In this document: piece by piece, positions 63,145 to 64,000 of the stretch
Position numbering within the stretch: position 1 is the stretch's first letter
Layout: every line of letters starts with the position of its first letter
Assembly: GCA_934364985.1 (NCBI GenBank)
Contig: CAKRMU010000005.1
Coordinates: 1-64,000, forward strand
Length of the DNA stretch: 64,000 bases
Direction: 5' to 3'
Origin: an uncultured Porphyromonas sp.
Lineage (GTDB): Bacteria > Bacteroidota > Bacteroidia > Bacteroidales > Porphyromonadaceae
Notes under the pieces: model-generated
What the model was told of the DNA's origin: nothing
Seen by the model: only the letters and a program-made list of their open reading frames with translations
Databases searched by the model: none
Translations under genes and position numbers: made by a program

Positions 63145-64000
63145 TTAAATCTGTCGTTTACCATTTCTATTATTCGTAACTTCCATATCTCCTCCCTTAT
63201 CCTCCTTAAGTAGCGTAAAAAAATGTGTTGGATAAGGGTGTTCATATCGTCTCGGTGCCTTTTCGCTTGGCATCTGTATCTCCAAAAGGGTCTGCTCAAG
63301 GGCGATAGTTCCTCGTGAACTAAAAGCACTTCGCGAACGAATATCTCCCATGATACTCAAGCCGTTATCACCAAATAGTTTCCTGAGAGAGTAGATCCTT
63401 GCTCTCTTTACATCTGCCTGAACCACATGCAAACCGCCCCATTTACTGCTCTTGTCTACCTTAATATCTGCACTGATCTTATGCTTTATACCTCCTTCAC
63501 TATCGGATGACGTAGCAGTAAGCTCCAGTGTTTTTTCGGGCATACTTCCTTCTATGCATGCCACAAAGACCTGATGCTTCACACGAGTATGCCACTCTTT
63601 AGTGAGTAGCTCTTTCGACTCTACACTCTTTGCAAAAACAATAAAGCCCGCAGTATTATTATCTAAGCGATTAACCATAAATACCTTGGCTTGTTCGTCG
63701 GTTGCCTTATAATGCTGGCTCATGATGGATAATGCGGTCTCCTGCCTACTCTTATGGGCTGTATTAACCGTAGGGATACCACTTTCCTTATAGAGTACGA
63801 CATAATCGTTATCCTCCCAAATAAGTTCTAACTTGGTGTGCGAAAATGGTTTAGCTGGTACCCCACGATGGATAGTTACGAGTACACCCTCAGGCAGTAC
63901 ATCTGTCGCCTTAGTCGTGGAAACGTCATCCACTGCCACACGCCCAGACGCTATTACTTGCTTTGCTGCAGTACGATTCCTGCACGACTTATCCATTATT
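63145..64000 (-). CDS. RluA-family pseudouridine synthase with S4 domain (5' end outside window)
   Basis: The visible 283 or more residues start with the tail of an S4 RNA-binding domain (SCRNRTAAKQVIASGRVAV), so the gene probably begins beyond base 64000. A Met at 63996 is not a convincing start. The catalytic region, VNRLDNNTAGFIVFAK, keeps the Asp of the RluA motif but has Asn where HRLD is usual and Ala where the Ser of TSG is usual. LGDIRS-like IMGDIRSRSAF and FFTLLKEDK follow near the end. It should modify uridine in rRNA or tRNA; the exact site is unknown. dsbD follows 10 nt later. Confidence 0.85.
   Translation of the reverse strand, partial: IMDKSCRNRTAAKQVIASGRVAVDDVSTTKATDVLPEGVLVTIHRGVPAKPFSHTKLELIWEDNDYVVLYKESGIPTVNTAHKSRQETALSIMSQHYKATDEQAKVFMVNRLDNNTAGFIVFAKSVESKELLTKEWHTRVKHQVFVACIEGSMPEKTLELTATSSDSEGGIKHKISADIKVDKSSKWGGLHVVQADVKRARIYSLRKLFGDNGLSIMGDIRSRSAFSSRGTIALEQTLLEIQMPSEKAPRRYEHPYPTHFFTLLKEDKGGDMEVTNNRNGKRQI

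Overview
The window looks like chromosome of an asaccharolytic, peptide-fermenting member of the Bacteroidales, most probably a Porphyromonas or close relative. The reasons are: a Sov/SprA-type translocon gene of the type IX secretion system next to ruvA; dipeptidyl peptidases of the DPP4 and DPP11 types; a five-gene histidine-degradation operon using the formimino-folate route; BACON-domain lipoproteins; DUF4254 next to a heptosyltransferase-like gene; and promoters that fit the Bacteroidetes pattern TTTG-N19..21-TAnnTTTG. No phage, insertion sequence, CRISPR array or rRNA operon was seen.

Layout: 1-630 is the C-terminal part of a GC-rich, foreign-looking gene interrupted by an in-frame TGA. 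811-7238 (minus) is the operon hutU-ftcD-hutI-fchA-hutH, preceded by a consensus promoter and a roughly 200-nt hairpin-rich leader that may be a regulatory RNA. 7670-9288 (minus) holds pyrE with a small SRPBCC-like protein and a lipoprotein. 9522-11919 is a zinc/cadmium-type P-type ATPase with a Fur-family regulator and a likely operator. 12201-14711 is rnc, fabF and acpP. Next come purN, an EF-G-like GTPase, two membrane proteins, purD and DPP4 (to 22972), DUF4254 and a GT9 glycosyltransferase, purL, an ECF sigma factor, and a YkvA protein. 30623-39722 is a plus-strand run: Smr protein, CYTH protein, DPP11, 5'-nucleotidase lipoprotein, manC, rpoN, gcvH and purE. Then follow a small lipoprotein, sov-ruvA, tRNA-Cys, an operon of a subtilisin-like lipoprotein with two BACON lipoproteins, a YhhQ/VUT transporter, an OmpH-like protein, pepD, a secreted EEP-family protein, rlmH-truA, and mazG-dsbD-pseudouridine synthase at the right edge.

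Functionally the window is mostly housekeeping (purines, fatty acids, RNA processing) together with peptide use: DPP4 and DPP11 cut oligopeptides, PepD releases histidine from dipeptides, and the hut operon turns histidine into glutamate while loading a one-carbon unit onto tetrahydrofolate.

The most unusual signal is a family of nine short intergenic elements (about 90-120 bp) spread from 12 to 54.5 kb. Each has 4-5 degenerate 23-bp units, with ends resembling CAAAAAYGGATAC...GTATCCRTTTTTG. The 11-bp unit cores are a small vocabulary that occurs as reverse-complement pairs, so units within an element can pair with each other, and base differences are matched by compensating differences. They resemble the minisatellite-bearing miniature inverted-repeat elements reported from P. 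gingivalis (from memory, not compared here), and several may also serve as transcription terminators.
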